Below, piece by piece: positions 41,726 through 50,229 of a stretch of 64,000 bases of DNA. Source of the DNA: JAVBOW01 sp031550615 (lineage in GTDB: Bacteria > Bacteroidota > Bacteroidia > Bacteroidales > Rikenellaceae); NCBI GenBank assembly GCA_031550615.1, contig JAVBOL010000018.1, forward strand, positions 46,584 to 110,583, read 5' to 3'. The notes beneath the pieces were generated by a model that worked only from the letters and a program-made list of their open reading frames with translations, did not search any database and was not told where the DNA came from. The position numbers and the translations under genes are program-made. Positions within the stretch are counted from its first letter, which is position 1. Each line of letters starts with the position of its first letter.

Positions 41726-41836
41726 GTTTCTGAGGTCTTCGACAACCCACGGACAAGATAGAAGAGTAAAGCCCACGCGCGTGGGCGCTTACACTTTATC
41801 TTTTGTCCGTTATGAAATTGTCGAAGTTTCAGAAAC
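41726..41836. repeat. Long imperfect inverted repeat (hairpin of about 110 bases)
   Basis: Three paired blocks lie around a symmetric centre. GTTTCTGA..CTTCGACAA pairs with TTGTCGAA..TCAGAAAC, CGGACAA..GATA with TATC..TTGTCCG, and the tip is the perfect palindrome CCCACGCGCGTGGG (41772-41785). There is no coding gene in it. It could be a mobile miniature element, a dispersed repeat or a structured RNA; copies elsewhere in the genome would decide. Confidence 0.7.
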
Positions 41837-41896
41837 AAAAGAAAAGCAAAACGCTTTTTATGTTTTTGGCCGCCGTTGCGACCGGGGGTGTAAAAA

Positions 41897-42136
41897 CTAC
41901 TTTACATAGGCAGGTATATTATTTAAGGTATCGGCTGCGATTTCACCGAGGCTGTCCGCGGCGATCATCCCGACGGAAGCGCTGTCAGCCGCCATGCTGT
42001 CGACTGCCTGTACGCGCAGCGAATCGGCGGAGTGCTCCGCGCGCGCCTTTTCCCTGCGCGCCTCGCCCGCGCTCACGAGCACGATGAGTAGGACCGTAAC
42101 CACCGAAACGATGATCCCTATTATATTTTTGCCCAT
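41897..42136 (-). CDS. Small membrane-anchored protein, unknown function
   Basis: 79 residues. The N-terminal transmembrane segment is at about residues 4-22 (NIIGIIVSVVTVLLIVLVS). A charged helix follows (GEARREKARAEHSADSLR), then a Ser/Ala/Asp-rich region with three AADSL/AADTL-like units (MAADSASVGMIAADSLGEIAADTLNN). No named family is recognised. It stands alone between the hairpin and the glycogen operon. Confidence 0.55.
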   Translation of the reverse strand: MGKNIIGIIVSVVTVLLIVLVSAGEARREKARAEHSADSLRVQAVDSMAADSASVGMIAADSLGEIAADTLNNIPAYVK

Positions 42137-42228
42137 AATTTATGGTATGTTTTATGCAGATTCGTGCCGTAAATGTAGTTAAAATACGCGAATCATAACA
42201 ATTTTTTAACATAGCGTCATCTTTTACC

Positions 42229-42259
42229 TTGGCTTCCAGGCGATTAATGGCTAACTTTG
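42229..42259 (+). promoter_or_regulatory. Promoter of the glycogen operon
   Basis: TTGG (42229-42232), 19 bp, then TAACTTTG (42252-42259), with the first ATG at 42348. This leaves a leader of about 80 bases. Confidence 0.7.
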
Positions 42260-42347
42260 CCGCCTGAGATATTTTATGGCAGGTAATGTTGCAAGGCTGT
42301 AAAATTTTTTATATATTTACGGAAAACCCAAGTTAATCCACACAGCC

Positions 42348-44273
42348 ATGTCGGTTCTGAATTTCGACAAGAACAGCCTCGGTAACCTCGAATATTCGCT
42401 CAAACGCGAAATGCTGGCTACTAACCGTGCCGGAGGTTATATGTCCACGACTATCGTTTGCTGCAACACCCGCAAGTACCACGGCCTGATGGTCTGCCCG
42501 AAGGACGAAGCGGACGAGCACAACTACGTTATGCTCTCGTCGCTCGACGAGACGGTAGTGCAGCACGACCAGTCCTTCAATCTGGCGATCCACCGTTTCC
42601 CGGGCATCTATGAGCCCCGGGGGCACAAATATATCACCGATTTCCGCTATACCCCCTCGCCGGCGATCATCTACCGCGTGGGCGGGGTGGTGCTGCGCAA
42701 GGAGCTGCTGTGGCTACACTCGCGCACGCAGCTGCTGATCCGCTATACCCTCGAGGAGGCGCATTCGCGCACCGTGCTCAGGCTGCGCCCGTTCCTGGCC
42801 TTCCGCGACGTGCATTCGCTCTCACAGGCCAATATGTTCGCCGACGGTCACTCCTATCCCATAAAGGGCGGGGTGAAATGCCGCATGTACGGCGATTTCC
42901 CGTGGCTTAACATGCAGACCAGCAATGGTTCGGAGTTCGTGCCGGCACCCGATTGGTACAAGAACTTCGAGTACCTCGAAGAACAGGCGCGCGGCTATCC
43001 TTTCCGCGAGGACCTGCTAACACCCGGATATTTCGAGTGCGAAATAGCCAAGGGGCAGAGCGTGGTCTTCTCGTGTTCGCTCACCGAGGCCGACCCCGCA
43101 GGGCTGGCCGAAACGTTCGAAACGGAGCAATCCAAGCGCACCGAAAAGAAAGACCTGCTCTCATGTCTGCGCCACTCCGCGCGCCAGTTCATAGCCCGCC
43201 ACACCGACCGCACGGAGGTGGTGGCCGGTTACCCGTGGTTCGGACGCTGGGGGCGCGACACCTTTATCGCCCTGCCCGGGATCACGCTCACGCAGGGCAA
43301 CGTCGAGGACTGCATCGCCGTGGTCGACACCATGACCCGCGAGATGAAAGACGGCATGTTCCCCAACATGGGCGTGGCGTATAACTCGGTCGACGCTCCC
43401 CTGTGGTTCTTCTGGGCGCTGCAACAGCTTGAAAAACATATCGGCGCCGCCGAGGTTTGGAGGCGCTGGGGCGATAAGATGAAAGACGTGCTGTCATGCT
43501 ACCGCCGCGGCGTGGGCGAGGTAGTGGCCCTGCATGCCAACGGCCTGGTGTGGGCTTCGAATCCCACACACGCCATGACGTGGATGGACGCCATCGTCGA
43601 CGGACGCCCCGTGACCGGGCGCGACGGCTACCAGGTGGAGATCAACGCGCTGTGGTACAACGCGGTGAAATATACGCTGGAATTGGCTGCCCAAGCCGCG
43701 GATGACGCGTTTGTGGGCGAGTGGGGCGCGATGCCCGAAAAGATAAAGGAGTCATTCCTCGAAAAGTTCTGGATGGCCGACGAGCGCCGCCTGGCCGACT
43801 ATGTCGATATGAGCGTGCGCAACCACTATATCCGCCCCAACCAGGTCATCGCCTGTGCGTTGCCATACGTGATGCTCTCCCCTGAGCAGATACAGGGCGT
43901 TATATCCAACGTGCGCCAGCACCTTCTCACCCCGAAGGGGCTGCGCACCCTCTCGCCGCGCAACCCGCTCTACGAGGGGCGCTGCGAGGGCGACCAACCC
44001 ACACGCGACCGCGCCTACCATCAGGGCACGGTGTGGCCGTGGCTGCTGGAGTTCTACGTAAGGGCTAATTTCGACCTGCTGGGCAAGGCTTTCCTTGCGG
44101 ACGCCGAGGATATACTCGCGGCATTCGAGGAGGATCTCAACAGCTACGGCATAGGGTCGATCTGTGAAATATATGACGGCGATCCCCCCCACGAGCAGCG
44201 AGGCACGATCTCGCAGGCGTGGAGCGTGGGCGCGCTGCTGCGTATCAACGAAATGATTCAACAGTACAAATAA
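42348..44273 (+). CDS. Glycogen debranching enzyme (amylo-alpha-1,6-glucosidase type)
   Basis: 641 residues. The N-terminal GDE-N domain (EYSLKREMLATNRAGGYMST, NTRKYHGLMVCP) is followed by a GH133-like (alpha/alpha)6 catalytic domain from about 290 (YPWFGRWGRDTFIALPGITL). Conserved acidic residues are in WMDAIVDGRPVTGR and ARDRAYHQGTVWPW-like TRDRAYHQGTVWPWLLEF. It trims alpha-1,6 branches of glycogen or related glucans. No signal peptide, so it is cytoplasmic. First gene of a three-gene run with a GT4 enzyme and a GH57 enzyme. Confidence 0.92.
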   Translation: MSVLNFDKNSLGNLEYSLKREMLATNRAGGYMSTTIVCCNTRKYHGLMVCPKDEADEHNYVMLSSLDETVVQHDQSFNLAIHRFPGIYEPRGHKYITDFRYTPSPAIIYRVGGVVLRKELLWLHSRTQLLIRYTLEEAHSRTVLRLRPFLAFRDVHSLSQANMFADGHSYPIKGGVKCRMYGDFPWLNMQTSNGSEFVPAPDWYKNFEYLEEQARGYPFREDLLTPGYFECEIAKGQSVVFSCSLTEADPAGLAETFETEQSKRTEKKDLLSCLRHSARQFIARHTDRTEVVAGYPWFGRWGRDTFIALPGITLTQGNVEDCIAVVDTMTREMKDGMFPNMGVAYNSVDAPLWFFWALQQLEKHIGAAEVWRRWGDKMKDVLSCYRRGVGEVVALHANGLVWASNPTHAMTWMDAIVDGRPVTGRDGYQVEINALWYNAVKYTLELAAQAADDAFVGEWGAMPEKIKESFLEKFWMADERRLADYVDMSVRNHYIRPNQVIACALPYVMLSPEQIQGVISNVRQHLLTPKGLRTLSPRNPLYEGRCEGDQPTRDRAYHQGTVWPWLLEFYVRANFDLLGKAFLADAEDILAAFEEDLNSYGIGSICEIYDGDPPHEQRGTISQAWSVGALLRINEMIQQYK

Positions 44274-44275
44274 AA

Positions 44276-44368
44276 TTATGAATTATGAATTATTAATCAT
44301 GAATTGGGCCCGGGCTTATAATTCATATAAGGTAATTCATAATTCATAACTCATAATTCATAATTAAC
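44276..44368 (+). repeat. AT-rich repeats of AATTCATAA/ATTATGAATT
   Basis: This spacer is built from repeated ATTATGAATT on the left and AATTCATAA on the right, which together fold into one long hairpin around GGGCCCGGG. Similar AT-rich repeat spacers are common in Bacteroidota. It separates the debranching and GT4 genes. Confidence 0.7.
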
Positions 44369-44369
44369 T

Positions 44370-45677
44370 ATGAGAGTATTGATGTTCGGATGGGAGTTTC
44401 CGCCCCACATTGCAGGAGGTTTGGGCACGGCGTGCTACGGTTTGACCCGCGGCCTGGCCAAGCATGACGTCGAGGTGATATTCGTTGTGCCCCACGCCTA
44501 CGGCGACGAGGACCAGAGGTTTGTCAAGGTGGTCAACGCCAGCGACGTGGATGCGCTCTACGGCAGCGCGGGCCGCGACGGGAGCATCGACGAATTATGG
44601 AACAAGCTCACCTTCATTCATATAGACTCGAACATGGTGCCCTATATCTCGCCAGAGGAGTTCGCCTCCCAGACCGAGCAGTGGCACAAGCAGGGCCAGA
44701 TCGAGCACCCCGCGGTGTCGGGCGACGTGTGGCGCGAACGCTACACTTTCTCGGGCAAATACGGCGCCAACCTGATGGAGGAGGTCGCACGCTACGCTAT
44801 GGTCGCAGCCCAGGTGGCCAAGGACCTCGAAGGCCGGTTCGACGTGATACACGCCCACGACTGGCTGACCTACTACGCCGGCATCGCCGCCAAGAGGGTG
44901 TCGGGCAAACCTCTGGTGGTGCACATGCACGCCACGGAATTCGACCGCAGCGGCGAGAGCGTCAACCAGTCGGTCTATGACATAGAGCGCGCCGGGATGC
45001 ACGCCGCCGACAAGGTTATCGCCGTGAGCAACCTCACACGCAACATCGTGATAGAGCGCTACGGCGTGGCCCCCGAAAGGGTGGTCGCCGTGCACAACGC
45101 CGTGCGCTTCGCATCCGCCCCCTCGGCTGACGTCGAGAGAGGGGTGGACGACAAGATCGTCACCTTCCTGGGGAGGATCACCTACCAGAAGGGCCCCGAC
45201 TATTTCGTCGAGGCCGCGGCCAAGGTGCTAAAGCGCCTCCCCAACGTGCGCTTCGTGATGGCCGGCAGCGGCGACATGCTCAACCACGTTATCCGCCGCG
45301 TGGCGCGCCTGGGCATCGCCGACCGCTTCCACTTCACGGGATTCCTCAAGGGTGACGACGTGCAGAAGATGTTCGCCCTGAGCGACGTTTATGTAATGCC
45401 CTCGGTATCCGAGCCTTTCGGTATATCGCCCCTCGAGGCGATGAAGTCCAACGTGCCTGTTATCATCTCCAAACAGTCGGGGGTGGCCGAGGTGCTGGAC
45501 TACGCCGTTAAGGTCGATTACTGGGATGTCGATGCGATGGCAGACGCCATCTATGCGCTGGTGCAGTACCCCGCCCTTGCGCACATGTTCTCTGAAAAGG
45601 GACTCGAAGAGGTCACCGCCCTCAAATGGGACGACGCCGCCGAGGAGGTCAAGGCCGTCTACCAGAGTTGCCTTTGA
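44370..45677 (+). CDS. GT4-family glycosyltransferase, glycogen synthase-like
   Basis: 435 residues in the GT-B fold. The N-domain starts MRVLMFGWEFPPHIAGGLGT with the nucleotide-sugar glycine loop. The C-domain has GRITYQKGPDYFVEAAAKVL, FVMAGSGDM and MPSVSEPFGISPLEAMKSNV, whose E-x7-E motif (EPFGISPLE) is the family signature. No transmembrane segment. Between a debranching enzyme and a GH57 amylase it most likely builds an alpha-glucan. The donor (ADP- or UDP-glucose) is not decidable. Confidence 0.88.
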   Translation: MRVLMFGWEFPPHIAGGLGTACYGLTRGLAKHDVEVIFVVPHAYGDEDQRFVKVVNASDVDALYGSAGRDGSIDELWNKLTFIHIDSNMVPYISPEEFASQTEQWHKQGQIEHPAVSGDVWRERYTFSGKYGANLMEEVARYAMVAAQVAKDLEGRFDVIHAHDWLTYYAGIAAKRVSGKPLVVHMHATEFDRSGESVNQSVYDIERAGMHAADKVIAVSNLTRNIVIERYGVAPERVVAVHNAVRFASAPSADVERGVDDKIVTFLGRITYQKGPDYFVEAAAKVLKRLPNVRFVMAGSGDMLNHVIRRVARLGIADRFHFTGFLKGDDVQKMFALSDVYVMPSVSEPFGISPLEAMKSNVPVIISKQSGVAEVLDYAVKVDYWDVDAMADAIYALVQYPALAHMFSEKGLEEVTALKWDDAAEEVKAVYQSCL

Positions 45678-45704
45678 TATGAAAAATCAGATAAAAAATA
45701 GGCT

Positions 45705-46940
45705 ATGAAGACAATCTGCCTCTATTTCCAGGTTCACCAGCCGATGCGGCTCAAGCGTTACCGTTTCTTCAACATGGGACGCGACCACCACTATCTGGAC
45801 GAGGTGGGCAACCGCTCTATCATGCAGAAAGTTGCCTCGCGCAGCTACCTGCCCATGAACGAGTTGCTGCTCAAACTCATCGAGAAACACGAAGGCGCAT
45901 TCCGCGTGAGCTTTTCGATGCCCGGCCTTGCCGTCGAGCAGATGAAGGCGCACACCCCCGAGGTGCTGGAGAGCTTCCGTAAGCTGGCCGCCACGGGATG
46001 CGTGGAGTTCCTCGCCGAAACATACGCCCATTCGCTCTCCTGCCTGTGTTGCAAGGATGAGTTTACGCAGCAGGTCACGGCCCACAGCGAGATGATCGAG
46101 CGCGAATTCGGCGTGAAACCCACCGCCTTCCGCAACACCGAATTGATCTACTCTGACCAGATCGGGGAGTGGGCCGGTGAGATGGGTTTTCGTACCGTGC
46201 TGGGCGAAGGGGCCAAGCATGTGCTCGGCTGGAAAAGCCCCAACTTTGTCTACGCCAACGCCATAGACCAGAAGGTGAGGCTGATGCTGCGCAACTATAA
46301 ACTCTCCGACGACATCGCTTTCCGCTTCGCCAACCGCACCTGGAGCGAATGGCCGCTGACGGCCGACAAGTTCGCCGGGTGGCTCACCGCCGGCGAGGGA
46401 AACGACGAGGTGGTCAACCTTTTCATGGACTACGAGACCTTCGGTGAGCACCAGGGGGCCGACACGGGGATCTTCGACTTTATGGCGCACCTGCCCGCCG
46501 CTGCGCTGGCTACCGGGGCGCTGCGTTTCGATACTGTGAGCCGCGCCGCAGCAGACCACCAGCCTGTGGCCGTGCTATCCTGCCCGCACCCCATGTCGTG
46601 GGCGGATGAGGAGCGCGACATCACCCTCTGGCAGGGCAACGAGTTGCAGAAAGAGGCCTTTTTGACCCTGAGCGCCATGCGCGACCAGATAAAGGAGCTG
46701 GCAGATGGCGAAATGGACAGCGTGTGGAACTTCATGCAGTGCTCGGACCACTTCTACTACATGGCTACCAAATGGTTCTCCAACGGCGATTCGCACAGCC
46801 ACTTCAACCCCTACGACTCGGCCTATGACGCGTTTATCAACTACATGAACGTGCTGAGCGACTTCAAGATAGAGGTCGGCAAGAGGCTCGCTGCCAAACA
46901 GGACCAGGACGCTATGTGCCTCGCGGCGGCGACTGCATAA
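45705..46940 (+). CDS. GH57-family glycoside hydrolase (alpha-amylase / glucanotransferase)
   Basis: 411 residues. The GH57 motif 1 HQP is at residues 11-13 (YFQVHQPMRLKRY). Further motifs include EFLAETYAHSLS, FRNTELIYSD and the motif 4 region LFMDYETFGEHQGA. No signal peptide, so it is cytoplasmic. Acts on alpha-1,4-glucans. It lies 27 bp after the GT4 gene, and the terminator at 46965 ends the operon. Confidence 0.9.
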   Translation: MKTICLYFQVHQPMRLKRYRFFNMGRDHHYLDEVGNRSIMQKVASRSYLPMNELLLKLIEKHEGAFRVSFSMPGLAVEQMKAHTPEVLESFRKLAATGCVEFLAETYAHSLSCLCCKDEFTQQVTAHSEMIEREFGVKPTAFRNTELIYSDQIGEWAGEMGFRTVLGEGAKHVLGWKSPNFVYANAIDQKVRLMLRNYKLSDDIAFRFANRTWSEWPLTADKFAGWLTAGEGNDEVVNLFMDYETFGEHQGADTGIFDFMAHLPAAALATGALRFDTVSRAAADHQPVAVLSCPHPMSWADEERDITLWQGNELQKEAFLTLSAMRDQIKELADGEMDSVWNFMQCSDHFYYMATKWFSNGDSHSHFNPYDSAYDAFINYMNVLSDFKIEVGKRLAAKQDQDAMCLAAATA

Positions 46941-46964
46941 ACTCCCCCGCGGCGAAAAAACGAC

Positions 46965-46990
46965 AAGGCAACCTTCACGGGGGTTGCCTT
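46965..46990 (+). terminator. Terminator of the glycogen operon
   Basis: Stem AAGGCAACC / GGTTGCCTT with an 8-base loop, followed by ACGTTTT. It lies 24 bp past the GH57 stop. Confidence 0.8.
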
Positions 46991-47005
46991 ACGTTTTAAA
47001 AATAC

Positions 47006-47013
47006 TATTTTTG
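47006..47013 (+). promoter_or_regulatory. Promoter -7 element of the TlpA-like lipoprotein gene
   Basis: TATTTTTG, 29 bp before the ATG at 47043. No clear -33 TTG was found, so only the -7 element is called. Confidence 0.5.
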
Positions 47014-47042
47014 TAATGCTTTAGAAACACGTTTATCTGACG

Positions 47043-48164
47043 ATGAGAAAAATCATAATGGCTGTGGCTGCGGCGCTTACGCTGGCTGGTTGCGGCGAAG
47101 GTGTGAAGATCAAGGGGCATCTGGTGTGCAGCGGCCAGGCGGAGACCATCTACCTCGACATGCTCTCTCCGACGGGGATGTCCACAGCCGATTCTGTCTC
47201 CACAACGGACGGGAAATTTAAATTCAAGGTTACCCTCGGCGACGGGCAACAGGCCATTTACAACCTGCGCTGCGGAGGCCACGTGATCCCCCTGCTGCTC
47301 TCCCCGGGCGAGAGGGTTACCGTGAAGGGTTTCGGCAATGTATCGCGCAACTATACCGTCAAGGGGTCCGAGGGCTCGGCGCTTATGCGCGAACTGGCCA
47401 TGGTGCTCAATAACGGCGCGGCGAGGCTCGACTCGCTGACCAATATCTATGTGCGCCTTGCCGAGGCCGACACGATGCGCCGCCACGTGACGCGGGAATA
47501 TACCCGCAGCTACTTCGACATCAAGCGTGAGCAGATTCGCTTTATCGTATCCAACGCCGGGAGCCTGGCTGCGCTCTACGGGCTTTACCAGCGCCTTCCC
47601 AACGATCCTACGCTGTTCAACGGGAATCCGACCGACGTGGTTTACTACCGCGTGGTCGCCGATTCGCTCTCGCAGACGCAGCCCTCCTCGCCCTACCTGC
47701 CCTCCCTAAGGGCCGATATCAGCCGCATGGAGGGGCTCGATCCGGGCAAAGTGCAGGAGATCAGCTATCCCGACCTGGATATGCCCGATATGTACGGCAA
47801 GCGTCACAGGCTTTCGGATATGCAGGGCAAAGTGGTGCTGATCGACTTCTGGTCGGCGTCACTGCCCAAGTGCAACCTCAATAACGCAGAACTCAAGGAA
47901 CTTTACGCCCGGTACAACGGCCAGGGCTTCGAGGTCTACCAGGTTTCGGTGGACTCTTCGAAACCTGATTGGATCAATGCCGTGCAGGGGCAGAAACTGC
48001 CCTGGACGAGCGTCAACGACCTGAAAGGGCAATCTTCTCAAGGTGTGCGCCAGTATAACGTGGGCGGCGTGCCGACGAATTTCCTGCTCGACCGCCAGGG
48101 TAACATCGTAGGCAAGGACCTCTACGGCGACAAGCTCGCCGCCAAGGTTGCCTCGCTGCTGTAA
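47043..48164 (+). CDS. TlpA-like thioredoxin-fold lipoprotein without the redox CxxC
   Basis: 373 residues. A lipobox LAGC at residues 14-17 (LTLAGCGEG) predicts a lipoprotein. An N-terminal DUF4369-like beta domain (CSGQAETIYLDML) is followed by a helical linker. The thioredoxin/AhpC-TSA domain follows from about 245 (LDMPDMYGKRHRLSDMQGKVVLIDFWS). Where relatives have W-C-x-x-C the sequence is WSASLPKCN: the first cysteine is replaced by leucine and only the second remains. VGGVPTNFLLDRQGNIV keeps the cis-proline. So it cannot be a classical thiol-disulfide reductase. lpxH follows after 19 bp. Confidence 0.85.
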   Translation: MRKIIMAVAAALTLAGCGEGVKIKGHLVCSGQAETIYLDMLSPTGMSTADSVSTTDGKFKFKVTLGDGQQAIYNLRCGGHVIPLLLSPGERVTVKGFGNVSRNYTVKGSEGSALMRELAMVLNNGAARLDSLTNIYVRLAEADTMRRHVTREYTRSYFDIKREQIRFIVSNAGSLAALYGLYQRLPNDPTLFNGNPTDVVYYRVVADSLSQTQPSSPYLPSLRADISRMEGLDPGKVQEISYPDLDMPDMYGKRHRLSDMQGKVVLIDFWSASLPKCNLNNAELKELYARYNGQGFEVYQVSVDSSKPDWINAVQGQKLPWTSVNDLKGQSSQGVRQYNVGGVPTNFLLDRQGNIVGKDLYGDKLAAKVASLL

Positions 48165-48183
48165 GGTTACGCAAACGGTCGTA

Positions 48184-48921
48184 ATGTTCTATTTCGCATC
48201 CGATATGCATTTCGGCTCGCCGCATGGCAGGGGCCCGACGCTCGACCGCGAACGCGATTTCGGGCGCTGGCTCGACTGGGTGTCGCGCGATGCGAAGGCC
48301 GTTTTCCTTGTGGGCGACGTGTTCGATTTCTGGTTCGAGTACCGCCGGGTAGTGCCCAAGGGTTTTACGCGCACGCTGGGTAAGATCGCCTCCCTGACCG
48401 ACCGGGGCGTGGAGGTGCACCTGTTCCAGGGCAACCATGATATGTGGATGACCGGTTACCTTGAGCGCGAATGCGGGGTGAAGGTGCACCGCGACGGCGA
48501 ATGCCTCGAACTGTACGGCAAAAAAGTATTCATAGAGCACGGCGACGTGCCACATAACCGCGAGGGACTGCGTCAATCCCTCATAAGTTGGTGTCTGCGC
48601 TCGTCCGTGCTGCGTTTTCTTTTCTCGCGCCTGGTGCATCCCAATATCGCGCTGGCCTTCGGGCATTGGTGGTCGGGCAGCAGCCGCAGCAAGCACGGCG
48701 GACATGTTTTCGCCGGTGAGCGGGAGCATCTGGTGCGCTACGCCCGCAGTATAATGGCGCGCGAGGATATCGATTATTTCGTCTTCGGCCACCTGCACTG
48801 CCCGGCGGATTACGACCTGGGCGATGGGAGAAGGGCGATATTCCTGGGCGACTGGCTCACGGGCAGCGATTACGCCGCCCTCTCGCCCGACGGACAAATG
48901 GAGTTAAAGACCTGGCAATGA
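48184..48921 (+). CDS. lpxH: UDP-2,3-diacylglucosamine hydrolase LpxH-like
   Basis: 245 residues from ATG 48184 (MFYFASDMHFGSPHGRGPTL). The metallophosphoesterase signature is DxH (FASDMHFG), GDxxD (FLVGDVFDFW), GNHD (FQGNHDMW) and GHLHxP (FGHLHCPAD), which bind two metals. It makes lipid X in lipid A synthesis. It overlaps thyA by 4 bp (ATGA). Confidence 0.88.
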   Translation: MFYFASDMHFGSPHGRGPTLDRERDFGRWLDWVSRDAKAVFLVGDVFDFWFEYRRVVPKGFTRTLGKIASLTDRGVEVHLFQGNHDMWMTGYLERECGVKVHRDGECLELYGKKVFIEHGDVPHNREGLRQSLISWCLRSSVLRFLFSRLVHPNIALAFGHWWSGSSRSKHGGHVFAGEREHLVRYARSIMAREDIDYFVFGHLHCPADYDLGDGRRAIFLGDWLTGSDYAALSPDGQMELKTWQ

Positions 48922-49712
48922 AACAATATTTAGACCTTTTAGAGAGAATAAAAAGCGAGGGCGCGCAGAAAGGCGACCGCACCGGCACCGGCACGCTCAG
49001 CGTCTTCGGCCACCAGATGCGATTCGACCTCTCGCAGGGCTTCCCCATGCTGACTACCAAAAAGCTGCACCTGCGCTCGATAATCTACGAACTGCTGTGG
49101 TTCCTGCGCGGGGACACCAACATTAAGTACCTGAACGACAACGGAGTGACCATCTGGGACGAGTGGGCGGACGCGCAGGGCGATCTCGGCCACGTCTACG
49201 GTTACCAATGGCGCAGCTGGCCCACGCCGGACGGCGGCCATATCGACCAGATCGCCAACCTTATACACTCGATAAAGACGAATCCCGACTCGCGCCGCCA
49301 CATAGTCAGCGCGTGGAACGTCGCCGAGGTCGATAAAATGGCGCTGCCCCCCTGCCACACCATGTTCCAGTTCTATGTCGCCGGCGGGAGGCTCTCGTGC
49401 CAGCTCTACCAGCGCAGCGCCGACGTTTTCCTCGGCGTGCCTTTCAATATCGCCTCTTACGCCCTGCTGACGATGATGGTCGCCCGGGTGACGGGGCTCG
49501 AACCGGGCGAATTCGTCCACACGCTGGGCGATGCGCACCTCTACCTGAACCACCTGGAGCAGGTTGACCTGCAACTCTCGCGCACGCCCCGCGCGCTGCC
49601 GACCATGAAGATAAACCCCGCCGTGAAGGATATATTCTCTTTCGCCTATGAGGATTTCCTCCTCGAAGGCTACGAACCCGCGCCCGGCATCAAAGCCCCC
49701 ATCGCAGTATGA
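48918..49712 (+). CDS. thyA: Thymidylate synthase ThyA
   Basis: 264 residues, exactly the length of E. coli ThyA. The catalytic cysteine is Cys146 (LPPCHTMFQF). It shows the dUMP-binding QRSADVFLGVPFNIASYALL and the C-terminal IKAPIAV. It makes dTMP and dihydrofolate, and the neighbouring folA recycles the folate. ATGA overlaps join it to lpxH and to folA. Confidence 0.97.
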   Translation: MKQYLDLLERIKSEGAQKGDRTGTGTLSVFGHQMRFDLSQGFPMLTTKKLHLRSIIYELLWFLRGDTNIKYLNDNGVTIWDEWADAQGDLGHVYGYQWRSWPTPDGGHIDQIANLIHSIKTNPDSRRHIVSAWNVAEVDKMALPPCHTMFQFYVAGGRLSCQLYQRSADVFLGVPFNIASYALLTMMVARVTGLEPGEFVHTLGDAHLYLNHLEQVDLQLSRTPRALPTMKINPAVKDIFSFAYEDFLLEGYEPAPGIKAPIAV

Positions 49713-50191
49713 TATCGATCATCGCAGCCATAGCACGTGGAGGTGTCATAGGAGGCGGCAACGCCCTGCTGTGGCATATTCGCGAGGACCTGCAGCGTTT
49801 CAAACGCATCACCACCGGCCACCCCGTGATCATGGGGCGCAAGACCTTCGAGTCGATGGGCCGTGCGCTGCCCGGGCGGCTTAACGTGGTCATAACGCGC
49901 CAAAAGGATTACAGGGCGGAAGGGTGCGAAATGGCCGCGTCATTGGAGGATGCCATGGCTCGCTTCACCCCCGACGAAGAGGTCTTTATCATAGGGGGCG
50001 CCGAGATCTACCGCCAGTCGCTGCCGCTGGCCGACCGCATGTACCTTACCTATGTGGATGCCGACTATGCCGGCGACACATATTTCCCCGAGTGGGACCA
50101 CGCTCAATGGGAGGTTGCCATGCGCGAGGGACACCCGCGCGGCGAAAAGTTCGAACATCCGTTCGAATTCGTGGACTACGTGCGTAAATAA
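49709..50191 (+). CDS. folA: Dihydrofolate reductase
   Basis: 160 residues. It shows the Met20-like loop and active-site region IAAIARGGVIGGGNALLWHI with the acidic residue in REDLQRFK. VIMGRKTFESMGRALPGR is the NADPH-binding element, and EVFIIGGAEIYRQSL is the second glycine motif. It regenerates tetrahydrofolate after ThyA. It overlaps thyA by 4 bp. Confidence 0.96.
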   Translation: MISIIAAIARGGVIGGGNALLWHIREDLQRFKRITTGHPVIMGRKTFESMGRALPGRLNVVITRQKDYRAEGCEMAASLEDAMARFTPDEEVFIIGGAEIYRQSLPLADRMYLTYVDADYAGDTYFPEWDHAQWEVAMREGHPRGEKFEHPFEFVDYVRK

Positions 50192-50229
50192 TTCGACAAC
50201 GAAGCTGGCGCAAGCTACGTCAAGCGTCA

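Noticed and set aside
41803..42087. Plus-strand 94-codon frame after the hairpin
   Set aside because: Overlaps the minus-strand small membrane gene; second half is an arginine-rich shadow. The early part (ATG 41812, KLSKFQKQKKSKTLFMFLAA) is tempting but unsupported.
44276..44368. CRISPR array
   Set aside because: Repeats are direct AT-rich palindromes without spacers of constant length and no cas gene is near.
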